Assembly: GCA_031426215.1 (NCBI GenBank)
Contig: JANPKU010000118.1
Span: forward strand, 10,535-74,534
DNA: 64,000 nucleotides
Direction of reading: 5' to 3'
Source of the DNA: Sva-07 sp031426215
Lineage (GTDB): Bacteria; Actinomycetota; Acidimicrobiia; Acidimicrobiales; Ilumatobacteraceae
The position numbers and the translations under genes were made by a program. How positions within the stretch are numbered: the first letter of the stretch is position 1; each line of letters begins with the position of its first letter. The notes beneath the pieces are model-generated. The model had not been told where the DNA came from, did no database searches, and saw only the letters and a list, made by a program, of their open reading frames with translations. Positions 49,006 through 60,207 of the stretch are shown piece by piece.

Positions 49006-49485
49006 GTGATCACCGGATTGAACCATGCAGTGCTGTACGTGCGAGACGCGCACCGTCAACAGCGGTTCTACGAGGACGTACTCGACTTCGAGACCGTCAG
49101 TGCCGAGCCGTCCGGTGCGTACGTGTTCATGCGCGCACCCGGCTCGGGCAACCACCACGACCTGGCGTGCTTCTCGATCGGCGCAGGGGCGGGCGACTCG
49201 GCGGCAGGTCGAAGCACGGTCGGGCTCTATCACCTGGCCTGGGAGGTCCCGACGCTCGATGATCTCGAGGAACACCGGCGCCGGCTGTCGGAAGCCGGAG
49301 CCCTCAGCGGTTCGTCCGACCACGGCGTCAGCAAGAGTCTGTACGCCCATGACCCCGACGGCATCGAGTTCGAGGTCATGTGGCGCGTCCCGCGAGAGCA
49401 GTGGGGAGACGCTGAGCATCAGGCGATCGTCGCCCCGCTCGATCTGGCAGGAGACATACGACGTTTCGGCGGTCAGGGCTCTTGA
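49006..49485 (+). CDS. VOC-family dioxygenase-like protein
   Basis: This 159-residue VOC protein begins ITGLNHAVLYVRDAHRQQRF. It continues with VGLYHLAWEVPTLDDLEEH and ends with LYAHDPDGIEFEVMWRVP. The His, His and Glu spaced like the metal triad of type I extradiol dioxygenases and fosfomycin-type enzymes are present. GTG 49006 has GAGAGGAG about nine bases before it. It heads a same-strand catabolic run with the amidohydrolase and Rieske oxygenase. Confidence 0.86.
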   Translation: MITGLNHAVLYVRDAHRQQRFYEDVLDFETVSAEPSGAYVFMRAPGSGNHHDLACFSIGAGAGDSAAGRSTVGLYHLAWEVPTLDDLEEHRRRLSEAGALSGSSDHGVSKSLYAHDPDGIEFEVMWRVPREQWGDAEHQAIVAPLDLAGDIRRFGGQGS

Positions 49486-49534
49486 CGTCCGCTCGAGCAG
49501 CGCTGAATCGAAGCTGAGGACAACCACGGCTGCA

Positions 49535-50908
49535 ATGCAACGAATCATCACCGGTGGCGACATCGTCACGATGAACCCGGCGCGCGAGGTACTGGTGGGC
49601 GGCGCGATCGTCGTCGACGACGATCACATCGTTGCCGTTGGAGCCACACGTTCGCTGCTCGTCGACTACCCGTCGGCGACGAGGCTCGATGCGACCGACT
49701 GCGTGATCACGCCCGGCATGATCAACGCGCACCAGCACCTCACGGGAGACCCGCTCGTGCGGAGCTGCATCCCCGATCTGCTGGCGCCGGGCGCATCGAT
49801 CTTCGAATGGTCGGTGCCGCTGCACGGAGCGCACGAGTCCCTCGACGACGAGGTCTCGGCATCGTTGTCGGCGGTCGAAGCGCTCACGAACGGAGTCACG
49901 ACCGTGGTCGAGGCGGGCACGGTCGCCCACGCCGACAGCGTTGCGAGCGCCCTGAACGAGGTCGGACTCCGAGCGACACTCGGGGTCTGGGGGTGGGACA
50001 TCGAGGAAGGTCCGTTCACTGCGCCGTTCGACGAAGTGCTCGACCGACAACGCGCCGTCGTCGAGGCCTACCCGTCCGGCGGGCTGGTCGAAGGGTGGGT
50101 GACACTGGTCGGCCATGATCTGGCCTCGGACGAATTGCTGGCCGGCGCTGCTGACCTCGCTCGCACGTGCGGCACCGGGATGACCATGCACCTGTCGCCG
50201 ACGTCGTCGGACCCCGAGCGCTACCTCGAACGTCATGGGCGCCGCCCGGTCGAACACCTCGATCATCTCGGTGTGCTCGGGCGTCACCTCCTGATCAGCC
50301 ATGGCGTTTGGCTCGACGACCACGAGGTCGAGCTCGTCCTTCGAACGGGGACGGCGATCGCATACTGCCCGTGGGCGTACCTGCGCCTCGGTCAGGGTGT
50401 CTGCGGGCAGGGCCGTCACGCCGACATCGTCGAGCGCGGCGGGCGTGTCGCGCTCGGCTGCGATGCGAGCAATGCAGGCGACGCGGTCGACATCCTGCGC
50501 ACGGCGGCGTTGGCGTCGGGTCTCGCCCGCGACACCCGCGTCGACCCGACACGTTTCGGCGCCCATCAGGTCTTCGAGCTCGCCACGATCGCGGGCGCCG
50601 AGGCGATCGGACTCAGCGATCGCATCGGGTCGATCGAGGTCGGCAAGCAGGCCGACCTCGTGATCCACCGCACCGACACGCCGGGCTGGACGCCGCGTGG
50701 CGATGTCGGCCTGCAGCTCGTGTGGAGCACCGACGGTCGAAGTGTTCGCGACGTGTTCGTCGCCGGGCGTCACGTGGTCTCCGGTGGCGCTGTCACGTCG
50801 ATCGACGTCGATGCGCTCGCCGCCGCCGCAGCCGACCACCAACGCTTCCTGCTCGAACGAACCGGGATCACCGTGCCCCACCCGTGGCCGCACGTCGACG
50901 CCCACTGA
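49535..50908 (+). CDS. Metal-dependent amidohydrolase (chlorohydrolase/deaminase type)
   Basis: This 457-residue enzyme is of the TrzN/AtzB/SsnA-like amidohydrolase group. The metal site is visible as NAHQHL (H-x-H), TMHLSP, LISHGVWL and LGCDASN (Asp). The N-terminal beta sandwich (about 1-60) and a C-terminal return to it (GSIEVGKQADLVI) frame a TIM barrel. It probably deaminates or dechlorinates an N-heterocycle such as a pyrimidine, purine or triazine. It lies 49 bp after the VOC gene and 44 bp before the Rieske gene. Confidence 0.9.
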   Translation: MQRIITGGDIVTMNPAREVLVGGAIVVDDDHIVAVGATRSLLVDYPSATRLDATDCVITPGMINAHQHLTGDPLVRSCIPDLLAPGASIFEWSVPLHGAHESLDDEVSASLSAVEALTNGVTTVVEAGTVAHADSVASALNEVGLRATLGVWGWDIEEGPFTAPFDEVLDRQRAVVEAYPSGGLVEGWVTLVGHDLASDELLAGAADLARTCGTGMTMHLSPTSSDPERYLERHGRRPVEHLDHLGVLGRHLLISHGVWLDDHEVELVLRTGTAIAYCPWAYLRLGQGVCGQGRHADIVERGGRVALGCDASNAGDAVDILRTAALASGLARDTRVDPTRFGAHQVFELATIAGAEAIGLSDRIGSIEVGKQADLVIHRTDTPGWTPRGDVGLQLVWSTDGRSVRDVFVAGRHVVSGGAVTSIDVDALAAAAADHQRFLLERTGITVPHPWPHVDAH

Positions 50909-50952
50909 AGTGATCCAACAGTGATCCCAACGGATCGGAAAGGGCGTTTCGC

Positions 50953-51936
50953 ATGCTCGTCGAACACGAGGCTCTGCGCCACCAGTGGTACGTCGTGGCC
51001 GAGGGCGCCGATGTCACCGACGCCCCGCTCGGTGTGCGCCTGCTCGGCGCCGACTACGTGCTGTGGCGAGCGGCAAGTGGTGCACTGGTCGTCGCACCCG
51101 ACCGGTGCCCACACCGGGAATCGCCACTCAGCATCGGCACCGTGAGCGACGGATGCCTCACGTGTCCGTATCACGGCTGGACCTTCGGTGAGGGCGGCAC
51201 GTGCGTCGAGATCCCGTCGTCCGGCAAGGACCGGCCCATCCCGCCGGCGGCACATCTCCCGGTGGTCGAGGTCATGGAGCGATATGGCCTCGTGTGGATC
51301 TGTCCGGGCGACCCGGTCGGCACGATTCCGTCGATGAGCGTCGACGACGATCCCGCGTATCGCCGCATCAACAGCGGGGTGGAGACCTGGTTCACCTCGG
51401 CGACCCGGATGACCGACAACTTCATGGACTTCTCCCACTTCCCGTGGGTGCACGTCGGTACGTTCGGCATCCAGGACAAGACCGAGATTCCCAAGCTCCA
51501 CGTCGAGGCGCTCGACGACGGCTGGTTCGGCTACCAGTACGAGGTCGATGCTCGCAACGACACCGGCGGTACCGCAGTGTCGGGTCAGCAGGGCGACGTG
51601 GTTCATCGTCGGATGAGCACGGGCTTCCACCTTCCGTTCGTCGTGCGTAGCACGATCCACTACGAGACCGGCCTCGACCATCTCCTGCTCCTGTGCACGA
51701 CGCCGGTCGACGACACGACGTCGTACTTCACGTTCGTGGTGTGGCGCAACGACGACTTCTCGACACCAGGTGAGGAGATCATCGCCTTCGACCGAGCAAT
51801 CGGCGCGGAGGACAAGGTGATGCTCGAGCGGGTGCCCGGTGTCCTGCCCCTCGACCTGCAAGCAACCGTCAGCGTGCAGTCGGACAAGCCGTCGGTCGAG
51901 TGGCGTCGTCAGCTGTCGGCGATGCTGTCCGAGTGA
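50953..51936 (+). CDS. Rieske non-heme iron oxygenase, oxygenase component
   Basis: This 327-residue protein has a [2Fe-2S] Rieske site, CPHRESPLSIGTVSDG followed by CLTCPYHGWTF (C-x-H ... C-x2-H). The mononuclear iron site is NFMDFSHFPWVH (D-x2-H-x4-H), with the third ligand expected near the C-terminus. It resembles short Rieske oxygenases of the PaO/vanillate-demethylase type. It would hydroxylate or demethylate a ring substrate with electrons from a separate reductase. The flavin reductase at 46195-47490 could be that partner. Confidence 0.92.
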   Translation: MLVEHEALRHQWYVVAEGADVTDAPLGVRLLGADYVLWRAASGALVVAPDRCPHRESPLSIGTVSDGCLTCPYHGWTFGEGGTCVEIPSSGKDRPIPPAAHLPVVEVMERYGLVWICPGDPVGTIPSMSVDDDPAYRRINSGVETWFTSATRMTDNFMDFSHFPWVHVGTFGIQDKTEIPKLHVEALDDGWFGYQYEVDARNDTGGTAVSGQQGDVVHRRMSTGFHLPFVVRSTIHYETGLDHLLLLCTTPVDDTTSYFTFVVWRNDDFSTPGEEIIAFDRAIGAEDKVMLERVPGVLPLDLQATVSVQSDKPSVEWRRQLSAMLSE

Positions 51937-51951
51937 TCGCAGTCGGAGTGG

Positions 51952-52278
51952 CTAACGCCACTTGGTGGCGGTGTAGAGACCGCCGAGGATCATTGCGAGG
52001 CCGAACAGCGTCGGCAGATTGCTGTCGGTGAAGATCAGGTATCGGGCCATGATCATGAGCCCGCCGCCGATCAGAAGCACGATCATGATCACCGGGATCC
52101 AGTTCGGTGGCACCAACTGGCGCCGCTGAGCCTTGGGCGTGTAGCGCGATGATGCCGCGACATCGTGATGTTCGCCGTGCTGCTGGTCGCTGCTGGTGGT
52201 GCTGATGTAACGATCTTCCGGTCGCGTCCCTTTCGGGGTGACCCGTCCACCGCCCGTCTTTCGCTTCGGGGGAGCCAT
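51952..52278 (-). CDS. crgA: Cell-division protein CrgA
   Basis: This 108-residue membrane protein is of the CrgA family. A basic, disordered N-terminus leads to the conserved SRYTP motif and the first helix, PPNWIPVIMIVLLIGGGLMI. A second helix ends GGLYTATKWR, the family's characteristic terminus. CrgA helps assemble the septal machinery in actinobacteria. ATG 52278 was chosen; longer upstream readings lack similarity. It is divergent from trpG, the same neighbourhood as in mycobacteria. Confidence 0.92.
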   Translation of the reverse strand: MAPPKRKTGGGRVTPKGTRPEDRYISTTSSDQQHGEHHDVAASSRYTPKAQRRQLVPPNWIPVIMIVLLIGGGLMIMARYLIFTDSNLPTLFGLAMILGGLYTATKWR

Positions 52279-52357
52279 GCGGCTTCGAGCATACGTGATC
52301 GGCGCGGCAGTGCATTCACGCTGCGTGCAACGCAACGCTGCAGTCCATACTTGGCCG

Positions 52358-52969
52358 ATGAGTGCGAACACTGCTGCGACCCCGACGTCGGCACCTCGCG
52401 TCCTGGTGATCGACAGCTACGACAGCTTCGTGTACAACCTGGTGCAGTATCTCGGTGAGCTCGGCGCCGACCCGGTGGTGGTTCGGAACGACCAACTCAC
52501 CGTCGACGATGCAGTGGCGCTTGGGCCCGATGCCGTGCTGTTGTCGCCGGGGCCGGGGCGTCCGGAGGCCAGCGGCATCATCTGCGACGCGATCACGGCG
52601 TTCGCTGCTCGAGGAACTCCGGTGTTCGGTGTCTGTCTCGGCCATCAAGCGATCGGGCACGTGTACGGCGCCGACGTCGTCGGTGCGCCAGAGTTGATGC
52701 ATGGCAAGACCTCACCGATCCTGCACGAGGGCGCCGGGGTGTTCGCCGGCCTGCCGTCGCCGCTCACCGCAACGCGCTACCACTCGCTCACGCTGGCCCC
52801 CGACAGCATCCCCGACGAACTGGTCGTCACCGCCCGCAGTGCCGATGGTGTCGTGATGGGGATCCGCCATCGAACGCTCGAAGTCGAGGGTGTGCAGTTC
52901 CATCCCGAGAGCATCCTCACCGGCCACGGTCACGACCTGCTGCGCACGTTCCTGGCGCGCATCGTCTGA
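52358..52969 (+). CDS. trpG: Anthranilate/aminodeoxychorismate synthase glutamine amidotransferase
   Basis: This 203-residue class I amidotransferase hydrolyses glutamine and passes ammonia to a chorismate-using partner for tryptophan or folate synthesis. It shows VLVIDSYDSFVYNLVQYL at the N-terminus. The oxyanion motif is LLSPGPGRPEASG, the nucleophilic Cys is in FGVCLGHQAIG, and the His/Glu pair is in VQFHPES. Its place beside crgA and pknB matches mycobacterial trpG/pabA. The chorismate-binding subunit is not in the window. Confidence 0.93.
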   Translation: MSANTAATPTSAPRVLVIDSYDSFVYNLVQYLGELGADPVVVRNDQLTVDDAVALGPDAVLLSPGPGRPEASGIICDAITAFAARGTPVFGVCLGHQAIGHVYGADVVGAPELMHGKTSPILHEGAGVFAGLPSPLTATRYHSLTLAPDSIPDELVVTARSADGVVMGIRHRTLEVEGVQFHPESILTGHGHDLLRTFLARIV

Positions 52970-53000
52970 CGATCGAGACGGCGGCCGAGGCGCCGCGCCC

Positions 53001-55082
<2,082 letters not shown>

Positions 55083-55200
55083 TGTGTGCTTTCTTCGCCG
55101 CCACGTCGGTTCGCAGCGCTGGACAAGGTTACCGATTGGTCACCACCCGAGAGCTGCAGCCAGGTGGTACTCGTGGTGTCGGGCGCCATCAGTACCACAC

Positions 55201-56742
55201 TCACCCTCCGGCGCTCGGAGCCGGAGCCGGAGAGGGTGCGGGGGCGGTCGGCTGCGCGCCCGCGCCGGTCAGCAAGAAGTCGAGCATGCCCTTCGCGATC
55301 GGCCCAGCGAGTCGGCCACCGGTGGCGGCGACGTCGGCGGTCGACTGTACGTTCGTGAGCACCACTGACACGGCGTACTGCGGATTGTCGGCGGGAGCGA
55401 ACGCAACGATCCAGGCGTGTGACAGATCGGGGTTCGTGGAAACGCCGAGCTCGGCGGTGCCGGTCTTGGCCGCCACCGGAATGCCGCCGTTCAGCGCAAT
55501 GCAACAGCTGGCCGTGCCGCGTTCGGCAACGCCGATCATGAGCTGTCGCTCGATCTCGGCGGTCTCCGGTGAGATCGGGGTCTTCCACACGCTCGCAGAC
55601 GTCTCGTCGAGCACTCGACCCTGCTGGTCGTACGTGGATTCGATTGCGTAGGGGGCCATCATCTGTCCGCCGTTGGCCACGGTCGCAGCAACCATCGCCA
55701 TGTGCAATGGCACCATCTGGACCTCGCTCTGGCCGAACCCGCGGATCGCAAGCAGTGGAAGTTCCTGGCCCAAGCCGTCGGTGTTGCCGAACGTGCTGGC
55801 GATTGGTCTCGGCAGATCGATCGGCAGTGGCTCACCGATACCCCACGCTTCGGTGCCGGCCACCATCGCCTCGGGTCCGAGGAGCACGGCGAGTTTGCCG
55901 AACGGGATGTTGCAACTCCGGGCGAACACCGTCGCCAGGTCTCCGCCGCACAGGCTGCCGTTGTAGTTCTGGATCGGGTCGGTGGTCTGGGGCGGTACCC
56001 ACTCGCGCTCGTCGGGAAAGACGGTGTCGAGGTTCGCTCCGCCGTTCTCGAGGGCGATGCCGGTGGTGATCACCTTGAACGTCGAGCCGGGCATGTACCG
56101 CTCTTGGTACGCCTGCGCCAGCAGCGGATCACCGGGTGCATTCTGCAGTTCGGTGATGGTGTCCTGGGCCTCGGCGAAATCGGCGTTCACGAAGGTGTTG
56201 GGGTCGAAGGTGGGATTGCTGTACATCGCCCGGATCGCACCGGTGCTCGGTTCGATCACGGTGATCGACCCGGTCTGACCACCGAGCAGGAACTTGGCGG
56301 CCTCCTGGGCGTCGTGGCGCACGGCCAACTCGACCGTGCCGGTCTGGCCGGTCCCACCGGTCAAGAGGTCGCCCAAGCCACGGACCTGTTGCTCAGCGGT
56401 CGAACCGGTGAGCAGGTCGCCGTACTCGCGTTCCACCTGGGTCGATCCGAACGCGAACGTGAAGTAGCCGGTGATGTCGGCGAGGAGATCCCCGGTCGGG
56501 TAGTCGCGGCGGTACTCGTACTGTGAGCCCGGCGGCGTCGGCGACGACACCGCCGCGACGATGCCATCGCTGGTGACGATGGGACCGCGCGCCTGGTTGA
56601 ACTCGCGAAGAACCTGGCGCGTGTTGTCGAAACGCGCGTCGAGCTCCTCCTTGCGACCCACCTGCCAGTAGTTGAGCGCGACGAACAACACGACGTAGCA
56701 GACCATCAGTCCGAGCGCGAGCTGGCGGATCTGACGGTTCAC
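55201..56742 (-). CDS. pbpA: Class B penicillin-binding protein PbpA
   Basis: This 513-residue peptidoglycan transpeptidase has an N-terminal membrane anchor (residues 6-26), an N-terminal dimerisation region and the transpeptidase domain. Catalytic motifs are S220-TF-K223 (PGSTFKV), SCN (276-278) and KTG in AAKTGTAEL. The tail is Pro/Ala-rich. It works with the RodA/FtsW glycosyltransferase encoded just upstream, whose stop overlaps its start (ATGA). Confidence 0.94.
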   Translation of the reverse strand: MNRQIRQLALGLMVCYVVLFVALNYWQVGRKEELDARFDNTRQVLREFNQARGPIVTSDGIVAAVSSPTPPGSQYEYRRDYPTGDLLADITGYFTFAFGSTQVEREYGDLLTGSTAEQQVRGLGDLLTGGTGQTGTVELAVRHDAQEAAKFLLGGQTGSITVIEPSTGAIRAMYSNPTFDPNTFVNADFAEAQDTITELQNAPGDPLLAQAYQERYMPGSTFKVITTGIALENGGANLDTVFPDEREWVPPQTTDPIQNYNGSLCGGDLATVFARSCNIPFGKLAVLLGPEAMVAGTEAWGIGEPLPIDLPRPIASTFGNTDGLGQELPLLAIRGFGQSEVQMVPLHMAMVAATVANGGQMMAPYAIESTYDQQGRVLDETSASVWKTPISPETAEIERQLMIGVAERGTASCCIALNGGIPVAAKTGTAELGVSTNPDLSHAWIVAFAPADNPQYAVSVVLTNVQSTADVAATGGRLAGPIAKGMLDFLLTGAGAQPTAPAPSPAPAPSAGG

Positions 56743-58175
56743 GCCACCGCCTTGCGTTCGTCACGACGCAGCTTGCGGCCGAGCCGCCACGCCTTCCACT
56801 GCTCTGACGGGGTGGGGTCGTCGGGCAGTTCGCGAAGTCGGCGGGCGGACGCGTCCGACAGTCGGATCAACAGCGCCAGCAGCACGTAGTTGGCAACGAG
56901 CGACGATCCGCCGTAGCTCACGAACGGCAGGGTGATGCCGGTGAGCGGCACCACCTTGATGACGCCGCCGATGATGATGAATCCCTGGATCCCGACGATC
57001 GTGGTGAGGCCGACGGCCAACAGCTTCTCGAACGTGCGGTCGGTGCGCAGCGCTATGCGCAGGCCGGCGCCCACGATCAACACGAACGCCATCAGCACCG
57101 CGGAGGCACCGATCAGGCCCCACTCCTCGCCGATGGCGGAGAAGATGAAGTCGTTCTGGGCCTCGGGCACTTGGCCCGGGTTGCCGCGGCCGAGTCCGGT
57201 GCCGGTGAGTCCACCGTCGGCGAGCCCGTACAGCGACTGGATGATCTGGTACCCCTTGTCGAGCGGGTCGGACCACGGGTCGATCCAGTTGTCGACCCGG
57301 ATCTGCACGTGGCTGAACTGCGTCCAGGAGAAGTACGCGGCTCCGACGAACATGAGTGCACCGAGCAGCAGGTAGCCCACCCGCTCGGTCGCCACCCACA
57401 TCATCACCACGAACAAGGTGAAGAACAGCAACGACGAACCCAGGTCCTTCTGGAACACCATCACCACCACTGCGAAACCCCACGCCGCCAGAATCGGCGC
57501 GATGAAGCGGGGTTCGGGGAGATGGAACGGGCCGACCTTCCATGTCGATGCCGCGATCAGCTCGCGGCGGTCGGCGAGGTACGACGCGAAGAAGATGGCG
57601 AGGAAGATCTTGGCGAACTCGCCCGGCTGGAAGTTGATCGGGCCGATGCTCACCCAGATGCGCGCTCCGTTGATGTTGCGGCCGATGCCGGGCACGAGGG
57701 GCAACAGGAGGAGGAACGCGCCACTGAAGAAGAACACCCAGCTGTAGCGCGCGAGATCGCTCGCACGCTGCACGACGAGCAAGGTGGCCACGAACGCAGC
57801 GATGGCGATCAGGCTCCACGTGGCCTGCAGTCCGGAGAGCTCGTCGTCGAGCCGCGTGATCATCACGAAACCGACGCCGTGCAACAGTGCTGCCAACGGG
57901 AGCAGCGTCCCGTCAGCGCCTCGGGCAACGAGGCGAATCACGACGTGGGCGAACAGGATCAGACCCAACAGGATCACCACGAAGATCACGATCCCCGGTG
58001 GGATCTCGGCGTTCGTCCCGAGCGCCGTGATCGTGTACGCCGCGCCAGTGATCAGCGCCGCCATCACCAGCAGCGTGAGCTCGGTGGTTCGGCGGCTGCG
58101 CGCGAGCGGAGAATCGGGTCGAACGACGATGTCGTCGTCCTCGACGTACCAGGTGGGTGCCGCGGTCTCGGTCAC
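56739..58175 (-). CDS. rodA: RodA/FtsW-family SEDS peptidoglycan glycosyltransferase
   Basis: This 478-residue polytopic protein has about ten or more helices and polymerises lipid II with its cognate class B PBP. Conserved SEDS segments include INFQPGEFAKIFLAIFFASY, GLGRGNPGQVPEAQNDFIFS and LPFVSYGGSSLVANYVLLAL. The start overlaps the pstP stop and its stop overlaps the pbpA start (both ATGA). Gene order pstP-rodA-pbpA matches mycobacteria. Confidence 0.95.
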   Translation of the reverse strand: MTETAAPTWYVEDDDIVVRPDSPLARSRRTTELTLLVMAALITGAAYTITALGTNAEIPPGIVIFVVILLGLILFAHVVIRLVARGADGTLLPLAALLHGVGFVMITRLDDELSGLQATWSLIAIAAFVATLLVVQRASDLARYSWVFFFSGAFLLLLPLVPGIGRNINGARIWVSIGPINFQPGEFAKIFLAIFFASYLADRRELIAASTWKVGPFHLPEPRFIAPILAAWGFAVVVMVFQKDLGSSLLFFTLFVVMMWVATERVGYLLLGALMFVGAAYFSWTQFSHVQIRVDNWIDPWSDPLDKGYQIIQSLYGLADGGLTGTGLGRGNPGQVPEAQNDFIFSAIGEEWGLIGASAVLMAFVLIVGAGLRIALRTDRTFEKLLAVGLTTIVGIQGFIIIGGVIKVVPLTGITLPFVSYGGSSLVANYVLLALLIRLSDASARRLRELPDDPTPSEQWKAWRLGRKLRRDERKAVA

Positions 58176-59593
58176 GGTCCGGTGGTGGTGGTCACGCCGC
58201 TCGGCGCCCCGGCAGCGACGGTCGTCGACGGTGTTGCATCAGCCACGGTGGTGGATGGCGGAACTGTCGTCGTGGTGGTCGTCGTGGTGGTGGTGGTCGT
58301 CGTGGTTCCGGAGTTGATGAACTCGACCGCCTCTTCGAAGCTGTCGAAGCGCAGCTCGGAGTCGATGGACTCAGCAACGGCAGGATCGAACTCGGTGCGC
58401 TCGGGTCCGGCTGCGTTCCTCGCCGTGGGGTTCACCCACAACACACCGCCAGGTCGACCCTGGTAGATGATCGCCTGGTCCTCGTCGTCGAATGCCACGA
58501 ACCAGCCGGTGCGCGCCCACGCCGAGAACACGACGAACGCCACCACGAGCGCAGCTGCGAGAGCGAAACCAATGGCCACGTGTGTGAAACCCCGACCCCG
58601 ACGAACCGGAGCGGCGTCGGTTTCGGCCGAGACCAGTTCTGCAGCCGAATCGGGCGACGTCGGATCGGGATCGAGCTGCAGTGTGCCGGCCGGGGTCGGA
58701 TCGGTTCCTTCCTCGGCCCAGACCGGTGCCAGGTCGAGCTCCTGTGTCGGGTCGGGTGGATCGTCGCCCTCCATTACGTCGACGACGACGACGGTGATGT
58801 TGTCGCGACCCCCTGCTTCGTTGGCCTTCTCGACGAGGCGATCTGCTGCGACCTGCGGGTCGGATTCGATCTCGAGGGTGGACGCGATGTCGACGTCGGC
58901 GACCTCGTCGACGAGGCCGTCGCTGCAGAGCACGAATCGGTCGCCGCGGATGAGCGGCAGCGTCCACCAGTCGACTCGCACCTCGGGCTCGATGCCGAGG
59001 GCTCGAGTGATGATGTTGCGCCGCGGATGGTCGCGAGCCTCGTCTTCGGTGATGTGTCCGGTCGCAACGAGTTCCTGGACGTAGCTGTGGTCGACGGTGA
59101 CACGGCGCAGTCGGCCCTGTCGGAACAGGTACGTGCGAGAGTCACCGACATTGGCGAGCATCAGTGCTTCGCTGGGCTCGGCGGGAACGATCGGGGTGAC
59201 GTCGCCGGGCGGGGAGTCGTCGGTTCGGCCCGCGACGTCACTGCTCAGGTCGATGTTCGGAGCGGCGCGACCGGCGAACGCGTCGGTGATCACGGCAATC
59301 GCAGTGATCGTCGTTCCCATGCCGTGCTGGCCGGGGTTGGCGATCGCAGCACGGAAGATGTCGCCGTTGGCGGCTCGGATCGCTTCGACGACGTCAGGCG
59401 CAGCCGGCGGCTGGTCGCCGCCGAGCAGTTGGCCGATCCGATCCACGGCGATCTGGCTCGCGATCTCGCCGGCCTCGTGCCCGCCCATGCCGTCGGCAAC
59501 GACGAACAGGCGCTCGGTGACGAGGAGGTTGTCCTCGTTCTCAGGTCGGATCCTGCCGGTATGGCTGGAGGCCCCCACGCGCAGCTCTGCCAT
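58172..59593 (-). CDS. pstP: PP2C-type Ser/Thr phosphatase PstP with Thr-rich tail
   Basis: This 473-residue membrane phosphatase reverses PknB phosphorylation. The PP2C metal motifs are present: RPENEDNLL, VVADGMGGHEAGE, LCSDGLVDEV and GGRDNITVVVVD. A transmembrane helix (VAIGFALAAALVVAFVVFSA) follows the catalytic domain. An extracellular stretch then ends in an unusual run of about 13 Thr and a Thr/Ala/Pro tail, encoded by the repeated triplets at about 58262-58305. The catalytic domain seems to have an inserted linker near VAGRTDDSPPGD. It is coupled to rodA by ATGA. Confidence 0.93.
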   Translation of the reverse strand: MAELRVGASSHTGRIRPENEDNLLVTERLFVVADGMGGHEAGEIASQIAVDRIGQLLGGDQPPAAPDVVEAIRAANGDIFRAAIANPGQHGMGTTITAIAVITDAFAGRAAPNIDLSSDVAGRTDDSPPGDVTPIVPAEPSEALMLANVGDSRTYLFRQGRLRRVTVDHSYVQELVATGHITEDEARDHPRRNIITRALGIEPEVRVDWWTLPLIRGDRFVLCSDGLVDEVADVDIASTLEIESDPQVAADRLVEKANEAGGRDNITVVVVDVMEGDDPPDPTQELDLAPVWAEEGTDPTPAGTLQLDPDPTSPDSAAELVSAETDAAPVRRGRGFTHVAIGFALAAALVVAFVVFSAWARTGWFVAFDDEDQAIIYQGRPGGVLWVNPTARNAAGPERTEFDPAVAESIDSELRFDSFEEAVEFINSGTTTTTTTTTTTTTTVPPSTTVADATPSTTVAAGAPSGVTTTTGP

Positions 59594-59633
59594 CAGACGT
59601 CTTCCATCCAGATGGTCTCCATCGATGAGGGGA

Positions 59634-60182
59634 TCATTGTGCCTCGATCACCGTCGTGCCGGCCTGTATCCGGTCGCCCGGGTGGAGCAGCTTGCTGCCC
59701 GTGAGCTTGGACCCGTTGTGGAACGTGCCGTTGGTGGATCCGAGATCTTCGACCATCGGTTGGCCGTCGTAGTCGTAGAAGCGGACGTGGCGTTGTGAGA
59801 TGTAGGCGTCGTCGTCGATCATGAGCGCGCATCCCGGCTCGCGGCCGAGCACGATCTCGCCGTCGAGGGCCACCGTGAGACCGCGCCGAGACCTCGGTTC
59901 GAGGATCACGAGACGGGCGACTCGTCCGCGCTGCTTCTTCGACTGCTTTTTCAGTCGCTTCGCCGCCGCAGGCGGTGTGCCGACGCCAGCGCTCGCAGCC
60001 ACCGGACGCCCGATCGGGACGGTCTCCGCAGCGGGGCTCATGGCCTGCCTGGGCGCGCCGATCATCGGACGCCGACTCGGCGTGCGGACCTCGCTCCAGA
60101 CCGCCCACAGCACCCGCACGAAGAACAGGTACAGCAGTCCGAGGAGCACGAACTTCAAGATGGTGAGAACTTGATCGGTCAT
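59634..60182 (-). CDS. fhaB: FHA-domain membrane protein FhaB (FipA-type)
   Basis: This 182-residue protein has an N-terminal membrane helix (about 7-27), a basic linker (KRLKKQSKKQRGR) and a C-terminal FHA domain. The FHA domain shows VLGREPGCALMI, ISQRHVRF and DLGSTNGTFHNG, and binds phosphothreonine. In mycobacteria FhaB links PknB-type phosphorylation to septum proteins. It lies 40 bp upstream of pstP and 25 bp downstream of fhaA. Confidence 0.93.
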   Translation of the reverse strand: MTDQVLTILKFVLLGLLYLFFVRVLWAVWSEVRTPSRRPMIGAPRQAMSPAAETVPIGRPVAASAGVGTPPAAAKRLKKQSKKQRGRVARLVILEPRSRRGLTVALDGEIVLGREPGCALMIDDDAYISQRHVRFYDYDGQPMVEDLGSTNGTFHNGSKLTGSKLLHPGDRIQAGTTVIEAQ

Positions 60183-60207
60183 GGCGGGGAGCTGATGCTC
60201 CGGTCGG

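Noticed and set aside
49376..50905. Long minus-strand frame opposite the amidohydrolase
   Set aside because: It lacks motifs and has shadow composition, while the + strand shows all metal ligands of an amidohydrolase.
57171..58466. Plus-strand frame opposite rodA/pstP
   Set aside because: Highly charged Arg/Glu/His sequence with a Val run produced by the pstP Thr repeat; no protein-family features.
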